Below, one piece after another: positions 24,699-33,053 of a DNA stretch of 64,000 nt. Both the position numbers and the translations under genes were made by a program. The stretch spans positions 1 through 64,000 of the forward strand of contig NZ_JAIMIA010000012.1 of assembly GCF_019966495.1 (NCBI RefSeq). The letters are read 5' to 3'. Numbering within the stretch: position 1 is the stretch's first letter; each line of letters opens with the position of its first letter. The stretch comes from Tateyamaria pelophila (lineage in GTDB: Bacteria > Pseudomonadota > Alphaproteobacteria > Rhodobacterales > Rhodobacteraceae). The notes beneath the pieces were generated by a model that saw nothing but the letters and a program-made list of their open reading frames with translations, did not search any database and had not been told where the DNA came from.

Positions 24699-25487
24699 AT
24701 GAAAATTGATCCAGACAGCACCGCCGACTTCTCAGCCCAGATTGCGCAGGCCATCCGGGATGCCATTGTAAGTGGCGATCTGATCGTGGATCAACGCCTG
24801 CCCTCCGAGGCGGAATTGGCTGATCAGTTCGCGGTGTCCCGGCCCACGGTGCGCGAGGCCCTCAAGCGTCTGGCGGCGCAATCGCTGATCCGCACCCAGC
24901 GTGGTGCCACGGGCGGCGCCTTTGTAAACCGCCTCCGGTTCGAAGAGGCCTATGACCAACAAGTCACCACATCGACCCTGCTGCTGAGCATGAATTCCGT
25001 AAGCTTCGATGTCGCGTGCGAAGCGCGCTATGCGCTCGAACGCGCGTGTGGCCCCCTCGCCGCACAGCGGCGCACGCCGGATCAGCTGGCCACCATGCGC
25101 GCCGAAATTCACCGCCAGTCCCAACCGGGCCTCACCGACGAGGCATTCTGCGCTTCGGACGTCACATTGCACCGGGCGCTGGTCGACGGGGCCGGCAACA
25201 AGGTGCTAAGCTACCAACTGGCCGGAGCCGTTGAGGCGATGCACCCCTTGATGAACATGATCACCTTCACCGCCCGCTCACGCGAACGCATCGTGGCGCT
25301 GCACACCGCGCTTGCAGATGCCCTTGAGGCACAAGATGCAGCGACGGTCGATCAAACACTGGTCGAACTGGAATCGTATACGAGAGAATTGGCGCACAGT
25401 GTCGTGACTGCCCGCGCCCACCAAAAAACAAAAAACGACCCGAACCGCAGAAAACGGACGGAACCCAAGGAGAGCAGATCCGCCTGA
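24699..25487 (+). CDS. GntR/FadR family transcriptional regulator (FCD domain)
   Basis: 262 residues: an N-terminal winged helix (about 15-80) with RLPSEAELADQFAVSRPTVREAL, and a C-terminal all-helical FCD ligand domain with Asp/His metal-site residues (DVTLHRAL, then AGAVEAMHPL). The C-terminus carries a basic, asparagine-rich tail. No Shine-Dalgarno sequence is seen before ATG 24699, and the second operator ends two bases before it, so the message may be leaderless and autorepressed. It probably controls both the DUF2182-dmdA series and the methanethiol oxidase genes; the ligand is unknown. Confidence 0.85.
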   Translation: MKIDPDSTADFSAQIAQAIRDAIVSGDLIVDQRLPSEAELADQFAVSRPTVREALKRLAAQSLIRTQRGATGGAFVNRLRFEEAYDQQVTTSTLLLSMNSVSFDVACEARYALERACGPLAAQRRTPDQLATMRAEIHRQSQPGLTDEAFCASDVTLHRALVDGAGNKVLSYQLAGAVEAMHPLMNMITFTARSRERIVALHTALADALEAQDAATVDQTLVELESYTRELAHSVVTARAHQKTKNDPNRRKRTEPKESRSA

Positions 25488-25556
25488 TCCCTCACTTTCA
25501 GACATATATTTCGAGGGGCATGGCACCACTATTCATCACACGTCAGGGAGGACGCT

Positions 25557-26957
25557 ATGAATTTGAGACCAGATCCAACATTTCACGCCACACCAAAGCT
25601 GGCGATGGAAGCCCCGGTAGAAAAGCTGGCGTTTACGCTGATGCTCAGCCCCGATGGCACAAAACCCGACGGACTTGCCGTAGTCGACGTGGACCCCACC
25701 AGCAAGACGTACAGCCAGATCGTGCATTCGCTTTTCGTGCCGAATCTGGGCGACGAGTTTCACCATTTCGGCTGGAATGCCTGTTCCTCCGCCCTGTCCC
25801 CGCTGACGGGTCACGCCTTTCTGGAACGGCGCTATCTGATCATCCCCGGCATCCGGTCCTCGCGCATCTACATCATCGATGTCAAAGAACCGCTGAAGGC
25901 GAAAATCCACAAGATCATCGAACCCGAGGAACTGTTCGCCAAGACCGGCTATTCGCGCCCGCATACCATCCACTGCGGCCCCGAAGGCATCTATGTCTCG
26001 ACGCTTGGCGGCGGCGGCGAGGACGGCACTGACGGACCTCCCGGTATCTTCATCATGGATTGCGAGACCTTCGACATCCTTGGTCGCTATGAAATGGATC
26101 GTGGCATTCAGGACAAACACTATGACTTCTGGTGGAACCTGCCCCGCGATTACATGGTCAGCAGCGAATGGGGCCTGCCGCCACAGTTTGAAAACGGTGT
26201 CGTTGCCGAAGACTTGCTGAGCAACAAATACGGCCACACCATCCACTTCTGGGACCTGCGCGCGCGCAAGGTGGTCAAGTCGCTGGACCTTGGCGAAAAC
26301 CACCAGATGGCGCTGGAAATCCGGCCTGCACATGACCCGGTCAAGGAATACGGGTTCTGCGGCGTGGTGGTCGACACCACCAACCTGCAAGGCGCGATCT
26401 TCACCTGGTGGAAGGACGAAAATGGCGAGTGGCAGGCCAAAAAGACGATCACGATCGATCCCGTCCCAGCCGATGCCGACGACCTGCCCGACCTGCTGAA
26501 AGGGTTCGGCGCCGTGCCACCACTGGTGACGGATATCGACCTGAGCATGGACGACAAGTACCTCTATGTCGCGTGCTGGGGTCTGGGGGAGATGCATCAA
26601 TATGATGTGTCCGACCCGATGAACCCGGTTCTGGCGGGCAAGGTCGAGATCGGCGGTATCGTCAACAAGACCAAGCACCCCAACGGCAAGGCGTTCGGCT
26701 ATGGCCCGCAAATGGTCGAGATCAGCCGCGATGGCAAGCGGGTCTACTGGACCAACTCGCTCTATTCCACTTGGGATGACCAGTTCTATCCTGGCGAACG
26801 GGGGGCCGCGATGGTCATGGCCAATGTGGGCGAAAACGGCGGCATCACGCTGGACGAGAATTTCTGGACGGAATTCCCCGAAGGCTACCGAAGCCACCAG
26901 ATCCGGCTTGAGGGCGGCGACTGTTCGACGGACAGTTTCTGCTATCCGTCGGTCTAA
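25557..26957 (+). CDS. mtoX: Methanethiol oxidase, SBP56/SELENBP1 family
   Basis: A 466-residue selenium-binding-protein-56 family enzyme, copper-dependent in characterised bacterial MtoX. It oxidises methanethiol to formaldehyde, sulfide and hydrogen peroxide. Family blocks are FHHFGWNACSSALSPL (the conserved Cys region), GIRSSRIYIIDVKEP, RPHTIHCGPEGIYVSTLGG, DFWWNLPRDYMVSSEWG and RVYWTNSLYSTWDDQFYP. AGGGAGGA precedes ATG 25557. No signal peptide is visible, although the Hyphomicrobium enzyme is periplasmic. It follows the GntR gene by 69 bp. Confidence 0.9.
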   Translation: MNLRPDPTFHATPKLAMEAPVEKLAFTLMLSPDGTKPDGLAVVDVDPTSKTYSQIVHSLFVPNLGDEFHHFGWNACSSALSPLTGHAFLERRYLIIPGIRSSRIYIIDVKEPLKAKIHKIIEPEELFAKTGYSRPHTIHCGPEGIYVSTLGGGGEDGTDGPPGIFIMDCETFDILGRYEMDRGIQDKHYDFWWNLPRDYMVSSEWGLPPQFENGVVAEDLLSNKYGHTIHFWDLRARKVVKSLDLGENHQMALEIRPAHDPVKEYGFCGVVVDTTNLQGAIFTWWKDENGEWQAKKTITIDPVPADADDLPDLLKGFGAVPPLVTDIDLSMDDKYLYVACWGLGEMHQYDVSDPMNPVLAGKVEIGGIVNKTKHPNGKAFGYGPQMVEISRDGKRVYWTNSLYSTWDDQFYPGERGAAMVMANVGENGGITLDENFWTEFPEGYRSHQIRLEGGDCSTDSFCYPSV

Positions 26958-26960
26958 GGC

Positions 26961-27614
26961 GTGGACCTCACGACAGCGGCGGGCCTCTGGCTCGCCGTCA
27001 TTGTGTCCGGGCTCTATCACGGGCTGAACCCCGGCATGGGCTGGCCGCTGGCTGTGTCGTCGGCGCTGTTCGAGCGACGACGCTCGGCCCTGTGGCCGGC
27101 ACTTGGTGCTTTGTCCGTCGGCCATTTCGTGGCGATGCTGGGCATTCTGCTCCCATTTTCGATGATGACGCTGTTGATCGACAACCAACGCGAAATACGG
27201 ATCGGTGCCGGCCTCGTTGTTATTGCCATGGGCTTGTATCTGGCCATCACGCGGCGCCACCCCCGCTTTCTGGCGCGCATTCCGCCACACAAGCTGGGAC
27301 TGTGGTCTTTTCTTGTGGCCTTGGCGCATGGCGCGGCCCTGATGCTGGTCCCGATCTATCTGGGACTATGTGCACTCGAAGAGCTTGACACCGGCCACCG
27401 CGCCGCAAGCGCGCTGATGACGACCACAGCGCTGGCGCTGGCCGTCGCGATTCTGCATACCGTCGCCATGATGGGGTCAGGTGGCGCAATGGCCTATGCG
27501 GTTCACCGTTGGCTGGGTCTCCAGTTCCTGAGCAAAGGCTGGTTCGATCTGGAGTTGCTGTGGGCCGTCAGTTTGATTGCCGTCGGTGGCATTGGGCTCT
27601 GGACGGCGATTTGA
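26961..27614 (+). CDS. Small polytopic membrane protein, possibly metal-transport related
   Basis: A 217-residue protein with about six to seven membrane helices, starting at GTG 26961, three bases after the mtoX stop, so the two are probably cotranscribed. The first helix contains SGLYHGLNPGMGWPLAVSS, reminiscent of the HxxxPxH-type motif of NicO/UreH-like metal permeases but lacking their second His. Another His-bearing helix is AHGAALMLVPIYLG. I do not recognise the exact family. Position next to mtoX suggests a metal or cofactor role; this is inference. Confidence 0.75.
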   Translation: MDLTTAAGLWLAVIVSGLYHGLNPGMGWPLAVSSALFERRRSALWPALGALSVGHFVAMLGILLPFSMMTLLIDNQREIRIGAGLVVIAMGLYLAITRRHPRFLARIPPHKLGLWSFLVALAHGAALMLVPIYLGLCALEELDTGHRAASALMTTTALALAVAILHTVAMMGSGGAMAYAVHRWLGLQFLSKGWFDLELLWAVSLIAVGGIGLWTAI

Positions 27615-27818
27615 AGACATGAAGGCAGTTCGGTGTTGGCCGCACGACAGTGCGGACCGGGGCGGATGCCAAGTCGAACCCTCGTGCGCCTGTTTCGGAC
27701 GGAAACCGCCCACCCTTGCCCGCACGTGATCCGCAAAACAGTCTTTGCCCACGCATGGAAGAATATTGTAATCTCACTCATAGAGACAGCCATCATGGCG
27801 TCACAGAAAGGTCGGGAC

Positions 27819-28499
27819 GTGACAGTTAAAATTATTCTCATCGCCGGATTGCTTGCAATCGCCCAGGGTGCCGCCGCAGAAAACCTGTTTGGCCGGATCA
27901 AAGAGGGTGCATCCGATCTCGCAACCGGGACAAGCAATGTGGTCAAGGGCGTCGCCAAAAGTGTCGACGAGTCGATCGATTCGACCGAGGAGCTTCTGTC
28001 AAATGAAGAGACCCCGGAACTGACCCGTCAACGCCTGGATGACCATACAGCCGAAACACTCGCGCGGTTGTTCGACGAAGAGCCCGACGCGTTTGGACTG
28101 TTCGAGCGCAGCGTCGGATATGCCGTGTTTGACACGCGGCGTCTCGGCGTGATCGGCATTACGGGAGGGTTCGGCCGCGGAGTGGCCGTCTCCAGAGAAA
28201 CGGGCGAGCGGACGTACATGCAGATGGGAACCGGCGGCGTCAACCTGAGTTTCGGCATTGGCGGGTTTGACCGACAGATCGTCATCCTGTTCGAGGATCC
28301 GTATAAATTCCATATGTTCAGTACCGGCGGTTACGACGCAACAGCGGACGCCGGTGCCATGATGGGCGATGACAAAGTTGAAGAAACCGTGCGGTTTATT
28401 GACGGCAGATCGATTTTTGTTCTGACGAAAAAAGGCTGGAAGGTCAGCGCGACGGCGACGGGCACAAAATACTGGGTGGATGACAAGCTGAACTTCTGA
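27819..28499 (+). CDS. Secreted SYLF (Ysc84-like) lipid-binding domain protein
   Basis: A 226-residue exported protein with signal peptide MTVKIILIAGLLAIAQGAAA and a SYLF domain over most of the rest, with GYAVFDTRRLGVIGITGGFG and GVNLSFGIGGFDRQIVILF. SYLF domains bind phosphoinositides in eukaryotes; bacterial members are mostly uncharacterised. I chose GTG 27819 because AAGG lies eight bases upstream and the signal peptide is then clean; ATG 27795 is the alternative. Confidence 0.8.
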   Translation: MTVKIILIAGLLAIAQGAAAENLFGRIKEGASDLATGTSNVVKGVAKSVDESIDSTEELLSNEETPELTRQRLDDHTAETLARLFDEEPDAFGLFERSVGYAVFDTRRLGVIGITGGFGRGVAVSRETGERTYMQMGTGGVNLSFGIGGFDRQIVILFEDPYKFHMFSTGGYDATADAGAMMGDDKVEETVRFIDGRSIFVLTKKGWKVSATATGTKYWVDDKLNF

Positions 28500-28570
28500 G
28501 CTGTCGCGCGTTCCGCGACACTCCCTGCCCGTTTGGCCAATACAGCTTGATCACTCATTCCTGAGGAATA

Positions 28571-28605
28571 AAAGACACCGCACCCAATCGGAGCACGGTG
28601 TCTTT
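28571..28605. terminator. Bidirectional terminator between converging genes
   Basis: A 10-bp perfect stem, AAAGACACCG with CGGTGTCTTT and a 15-nt loop, lies between the SYLF gene (ends 28499, plus) and the hydrolase gene (ends 28618, minus). The stem supplies short T-runs on both strands. Confidence 0.75.
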
Positions 28606-28617
28606 GCCTGCCAGCGA

Positions 28618-29505
28618 TCAGCTCAGATGCGTCTCGAAATGCGCCAACGTCCGCTGCCACGCCAGTTCCGCAGCTTCCGGGTCATAACGCGGCGTCGTAT
28701 CGTTGTGGAACCCGTGCGGCGCACCCGCATAGAAATGCGTTTCATAGGTTTTGTCGTTGGCCTTCAAAGCAGCCTCGTATGCTGGCCATCCCGCATTGAT
28801 GCGCTCGTCCAACTCTCCGTAATGGATCAGCAAGGGCGCCTGAATGGACGGCACATCCTCTGCCGCAGCCTGGCGGCCATAAAACGGAACCGATGCGGCC
28901 ATCTCGGGATACGCCACGGCCAACGCATTGCACACCCCGCCACCATAGCAGAATCCGACCGCACCGACCTTGCCGGTAGATCCGTCGTGACTCATAAGGT
29001 ATTCAAAACCGGCAAAGAAATCCTGCATCAGCTTGGTACTGTCCAACTGCTTTTGCATGGTGCGCCCGTCATCATCATTCCCCGGATATCCGCCCAATGG
29101 GCTCAACCCATCCGGACCAAGCGCCAAATATCCTGCCTTGGCCGTCCGGCGCACCACATCTTCGATGTAGGGGTTCAACCCCCGGTTCTCATGTACCACA
29201 AGAACGGCAGGCAATTTGCTGGTTGCACCTGCCGGTTTGGCCATCAATCCGCTTATTTCTCCATGGCCGTCAGGGCTCTGATAAGTGACGCGCATCGTTT
29301 CAATCGACGGATCATCCGGCGCGACCTGCTCGGCCAGCGCATAGTTCGGTTGCAGGCTTTCAAGCACCGCTGTCGCCGTCACACCGGCAGCCACATATTT
29401 TGCAGCGCCACGCAAAAAATCACGTTTGCTCATTTCGCCATGCACATAGCCGTCATACAGGGCCAGAATATGGGGATCAAAATCCTTGGCGGTCTTCCGT
29501 TTCAT
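28618..29505 (-). CDS. Dienelactone hydrolase family protein, exported
   Basis: About 295 residues of alpha/beta hydrolase. An N-terminal segment has a twin-arginine-like SKRDFLRGAAKYVAAG, suggesting Tat or Sec export. The catalytic triad is seen as GFCYGGGVC (nucleophile Cys), ELDERI (Asp) and APHGFHN (His). ATG 29505 has AGGAGA six bases upstream; a GTG at 29511 directly abuts that site and is less likely. The physiological ester or lactone is unknown. Confidence 0.88.
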   Translation of the reverse strand: MKRKTAKDFDPHILALYDGYVHGEMSKRDFLRGAAKYVAAGVTATAVLESLQPNYALAEQVAPDDPSIETMRVTYQSPDGHGEISGLMAKPAGATSKLPAVLVVHENRGLNPYIEDVVRRTAKAGYLALGPDGLSPLGGYPGNDDDGRTMQKQLDSTKLMQDFFAGFEYLMSHDGSTGKVGAVGFCYGGGVCNALAVAYPEMAASVPFYGRQAAAEDVPSIQAPLLIHYGELDERINAGWPAYEAALKANDKTYETHFYAGAPHGFHNDTTPRYDPEAAELAWQRTLAHFETHLS

Positions 29506-29603
29506 TCTCACTCTCCTGATTTTCTATCGGTGAACCTAGCATCGCTGCAGATCAAAACCACCAGAACATTGGACAAGATGGCATTGCGTGCTACCTCGGC
29601 GGC

Positions 29604-29954
29604 ATGGTTGATCTTCTGAATATTCTGGCTTCACTGTTGACGATCGCGTTTGGCTTGTTTGGCCTTGTCGCACCGCGATACACCGCAGCGACCCTTGATC
29701 TGGCGCCCACGACCAGCACGATGGGACTGAGCGAAATGCGGGCGTCCGTCGGCGGTTTGTTCGTGGTCACAGGCATCGCAGCCATATGGATCAATGCCCC
29801 TTTGGCCTATGCGATGATCGGCTTCGCCTTTTCCGGTGCGGCGCTTGGCAGGCTTCTCTCGCTCATCTTCGACAAACCGCCTCTGCGCAAGGTCCTCGTG
29901 TTTGGCGGGGTCGAGATCGCGTTGGCAGCCTGGTTTTTGGCGGCCAATCTTTGA
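29604..29954 (+). CDS. DUF4345-like small membrane protein
   Basis: A 116-residue protein with four hydrophobic helices, matching the DUF4345-type layout: FGLVAPRYTAATLDLAP, then EMRASVGGLFVVTG, then KVLVFGGVEIALAAWFLAA. Function unknown. The start has no strong ribosome-binding site. It is divergent from the hydrolase gene. Confidence 0.7.
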   Translation: MVDLLNILASLLTIAFGLFGLVAPRYTAATLDLAPTTSTMGLSEMRASVGGLFVVTGIAAIWINAPLAYAMIGFAFSGAALGRLLSLIFDKPPLRKVLVFGGVEIALAAWFLAANL

Positions 29955-30111
29955 ACGGCGACGAATTATCGATGTCACAGGCTAGAAAACCACAAAGCTT
30001 ATTTTTTACAACGCGTTACAGATTATAGCTAAGCGATTTTGCCGTCTTCTCTGTTCAAAATAAATCCCCGCCGGAGGCTCCCACAGATTGCATCGCGCGC
30101 AGCATTGGCCT

Positions 30112-30434
30112 ATATATCACTTGTCCTTCGGGACTATGGACATAAACGCGCTCGTAATAAGCGGATCGGACCCGGGGGCGGTACCCGGCGACTCCACCAA
30201 ACATCCTTCATTTGAGGATTATGGGGTCGAAACAGGATCGACGGACGTCTAAAGGGGTTTGCTTTGTCTCGGCTGTCTGCCACCGTTACCGGCGAAACTT
30301 GTACAATTGCAAATGACAATCGTGCTCCGGCAATGGCAGTTGCAGCGTAAGCTGTAAATGTCGCCGAAACTTAAGTCCTTGCGCCTAGCAGTGTAAGGCG
30401 GGGTTCGCAGGCACCTGGCAACAGAAGCCTGCAC
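30112..30434 (+). ncRNA. ssrA: Two-piece, circularly permuted tmRNA (alphaproteobacterial ssrA)
   Basis: The acceptor piece comes first, with a T-arm-like block and a CGACTCC-ACCA 3' end at 30199. After a 23-bp spacer the coding piece begins GGGGTCGAAACAGGATCGAC at 30223. CGACTCC pairs with GGGGTCG (one G-U) to form the tRNA-like acceptor stem. The tag frame at 30309-30350 encodes ANDNRAPAMAVAA then TAA. tmRNA frees stalled ribosomes and marks the peptide for ClpXP; an sspB gene lies 2 kb away. Outer ends are approximate. Confidence 0.93.
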
Positions 30435-30486
30435 TTTACTCCCGCACGTAAATTTTTCTCAGAACAGGCTGGCTCGCTGTCGATGA

Positions 30487-30960
30487 CTGCGGAAGTCCGG
30501 ATCTATACCTTCTGCGCCCCACAACGTCGCAACGCTGCAAGGCTGCTATGACGAGCTTCGGACGAAGGGTGATTTGCGCGCCATTCCGAAGTTTCTGGCC
30601 CCGGACGTGCGTACGCGTGGCATCATTGGCGATATGCCTTTTGCCGCCGAGGATATGGCGGATCTGATGACTATTATCCGCTAAAAACTGGGGTCGATCA
30701 CGGTGACCCTGCACATCACGCTGGAACAGGATGCATGGTTCTCCGCTCTGGTTGAGGTCGGAAGTCACGCCTTTGGAAGTGGTAATTCGGTTCAAGTTTT
30801 CCCGCAGGTCATCGCGCGCTTTGACGACGACAGGATGGTTGAAATCTATAGTGGTGGGGACTCCCTCATGTTATTCGAGCAACCGGGGACTTTTGCCTGA
30901 AAACGCGATGGCCTTCATGCTCAGCGGAACGCGCCTGCGCTATGCGCTTGACCTGGGTTG
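30487..30960 (+). pseudogene. Broken SnoaL/NTF2-like polyketide-cyclase-type gene
   Basis: One frame reads through YDELRTKGDLRAIPKFLAPD, DMPFAAEDMADLMTIIR, then TAA at 30682, then continues in the same frame with KLGSITVTLHITLEQDAWFS and HAFGSGNSVQVFPQVIARFD. Near 30885 the family-like C-terminus moves to another frame (GLLPENAMAFMLSGTRLRY), indicating a frameshift. No start codon is found after TGA 30484. The residues remain clean, so inactivation looks recent. A sequencing error is an alternative for one lesion but not for all. Confidence 0.75.
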
Positions 30961-31171
30961 CGGGCATCGCTAGCCCTATCCGGGGCCGACGCGACTGCCC
31001 GGACAGGCTTTCGAAATGCAGGAATATGGACTGCTCTTTACCCAAGTTCGCACCCTTTCTCAGGACCGAAGGATGCTGAAATGATCTGGGATTTTCAATT
31101 TTGCCCAATGGCTTGCTGCCCTTGATTGACACCGCTCCAGCACCTCGGACTGCCAGCCGGAAGCAGGCCCT

Positions 31172-32419
31172 ATGAGCCCTGGTTGGCGCGAAATGACGCG
31201 GGTCTTCGGACGGATTGGTATTTTGTCCTTTGGCGGGCCCGCCGCGCAGATCGCCTTGATGCATGACGCCCTGGTGTCTCGTCACAAATGGCTGAGCGAG
31301 CAGGAATATCTGCGCGCACTCTCGCTCTGCATGCTGTTGCCCGGACCTGAGGCGATGCAACTGGCCACCTATGCGGGCTGGCGTTTGCGCGGTGTGCCGG
31401 GCGGGCTGTTGGCGGGCTTGCTCTTTGTGGTGCCGGGCGCGCTGATCATTTTCGCACTGGCCTCGGGATATGTGCATTATGGGTCTCTGCCGCTGGTGCA
31501 GGCGGCCTTTCTGGGGATCAAGGTAACTGTCATCGTCATCGTCCTGCAAGCCCTGCTGCGTCTCGGACAAAGGGCCCTGACCGGGTATGCGGCATGGATA
31601 CTGGCCGGTCTGGCCTTTGCGGGGCTGTTCGTCTTTGGCCTGCCCTTTCCGCTGATCGTGATTGCAGCGGGGCTGTTTGGCTATCTGACGGCCACAGGCG
31701 AAGGCGCCCCTGCTCCGCCACCGACCAAGGCCAACACGCCGCGTACCGTGGCACTCTGGTCTGTCTTGTGGGCAGCGCCCTTGGTTTTGCTGTGGATCAT
31801 GGGGCAAGACTTCCTGCTGCAAATGGGCCTGTTCTTTTCCAAACTGGCGGTCGTGACCTTTGGCGGAGCTTACGCAGTGCTGGCCTACATGACGCAGGAG
31901 GTCGTTCAGAATTATGGCTGGATCACCACGGGCCAGATGATCGATGCACTCGGGCTGGCGGAAACAACGCCCGGCCCTTTGATTCTGGTGACGCAGTTCG
32001 TCGCCTTGCTGGCTGGCGCTGCGCATGGTGGGTTCGGCATGGCGCTCCAGGCAGGTTTGCTCGCATTATGGGTCACGTTCACGCCATGCTTTTTGTGGAT
32101 CTTTACCGCCGGACCGTATCTTGATCACATCGCCGCGCGGCCGCGGCTGTCGGCTGCCTTGCGCGCGATCACATCCGCTGTGGTTGGCGTAATCCTCAAT
32201 CTGTCGGTCTGGTTCGCGTTGCATGTGCTGTTTACAGAGGTCGGCCAGGTTGGCGCGCTGGCCCTGCCCCGACCGGATTTTGGCACACTTGATTCATGGG
32301 CGCTTGCGCTGACCGGACTGGCTTTGTTGCTTATGCTGTGGCTTCGGCTTCATTTGTTGCCAACGCTGGCAATCATGGCGGCAACGGGTTGCACTTTGGC
32401 CTTGCTTGGTTTCAGTTAG
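31172..32419 (+). CDS. chrA: Chromate transporter, ChrA/CHR family (two-domain)
   Basis: A 415-residue membrane protein with two CHR repeats. Repeat one has ILSFGGPAAQIALMHDALV and LSLCMLLPGPEAMQLATYAG; repeat two has AVVTFGGAYAVLAYMTQE and ALGLAETTPGPLILVTQFVA. The FGG and PGP motifs in both halves define the family. It would export chromate from the cytoplasm using the proton gradient. An AGG lies five bases before ATG 31172. It stands alone. Confidence 0.92.
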   Translation: MSPGWREMTRVFGRIGILSFGGPAAQIALMHDALVSRHKWLSEQEYLRALSLCMLLPGPEAMQLATYAGWRLRGVPGGLLAGLLFVVPGALIIFALASGYVHYGSLPLVQAAFLGIKVTVIVIVLQALLRLGQRALTGYAAWILAGLAFAGLFVFGLPFPLIVIAAGLFGYLTATGEGAPAPPPTKANTPRTVALWSVLWAAPLVLLWIMGQDFLLQMGLFFSKLAVVTFGGAYAVLAYMTQEVVQNYGWITTGQMIDALGLAETTPGPLILVTQFVALLAGAAHGGFGMALQAGLLALWVTFTPCFLWIFTAGPYLDHIAARPRLSAALRAITSAVVGVILNLSVWFALHVLFTEVGQVGALALPRPDFGTLDSWALALTGLALLLMLWLRLHLLPTLAIMAATGCTLALLGFS

Positions 32420-32495
32420 GCATACCGATTTGCGAACCCCTCTTTCCTTGGCTGCAAAATAGGATAATGTGGGTACAACTTCTGCGAGGGCTACG

Positions 32496-33005
32496 ATGAG
32501 CCGGAACATTGATTACGGCAACCTGATGCATGAGGCCATGCGTGGCCTTATTCGGAAAGTTTTGACCGACGTGTCGGAGAACGGACTGCCCGGCGCACAC
32601 CACTTTTTTATCACCTTCGACACCAGCCATCCTGATGCGGAACTGGCCGATTGGCTGTCAGACCGTTATCCCGGAGAGATGACAGTCGTGATGCAGCACT
32701 GGTATGACAAGCTGGAAGTGACCGAAGACGGGTTTTCGGTAACGCTGAACTTTGGTGACGCACCAGAGCCACTTTATGTGCCTTATGACGCCATCAAGAC
32801 CTTCGTGGATCCATCCGTGGAATTCGGCCTCAGGTTTGAAACGCAGGAGGATCACAGCGAAGATGAAGCGGATGATACCGCGTCAAAACCGGAAATGCTG
32901 CCCGCTACAGCGGCATCAAAGCCGCCCAAAACCGACAAGAAACCGAAGCAGGACAAGGCCGCCAAGCCCGCGGATGTCGTTTCACTGGATAGTTTTCGCA
33001 AGTAG
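32496..33005 (+). CDS. sspB: SspB-type ClpXP adaptor
   Basis: A 169-residue protein of the alphaproteobacterial SspB family, which tethers ssrA-tagged peptides to ClpX. The folded part (about 1-115) includes GAHHFFITFDTSHPDAELAD and MQHWYDKLEVTEDGFSVTL. An acidic then Lys/Pro-rich linker leads to the C-terminal ClpX-binding tail VVSLDSFRK. ATG 32496 has GCGAGGG upstream. Its closeness to ssrA fits the shared pathway. Confidence 0.92.
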   Translation: MSRNIDYGNLMHEAMRGLIRKVLTDVSENGLPGAHHFFITFDTSHPDAELADWLSDRYPGEMTVVMQHWYDKLEVTEDGFSVTLNFGDAPEPLYVPYDAIKTFVDPSVEFGLRFETQEDHSEDEADDTASKPEMLPATAASKPPKTDKKPKQDKAAKPADVVSLDSFRK

Positions 33006-33053
33006 ATTCGCCGGACAATTGGCCCCCTTGCGCTGCGTGTCGACGCTAAGACC

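Noticed and set aside
25536-27329. 597-codon minus-strand frame opposite mtoX
   Set aside because: The SBP56 protein on the plus strand has clear family blocks; this frame has none.
30866-32026. 386-codon minus-strand frame opposite chrA
   Set aside because: Gln/Arg/His-rich shadow of the chromate transporter gene.
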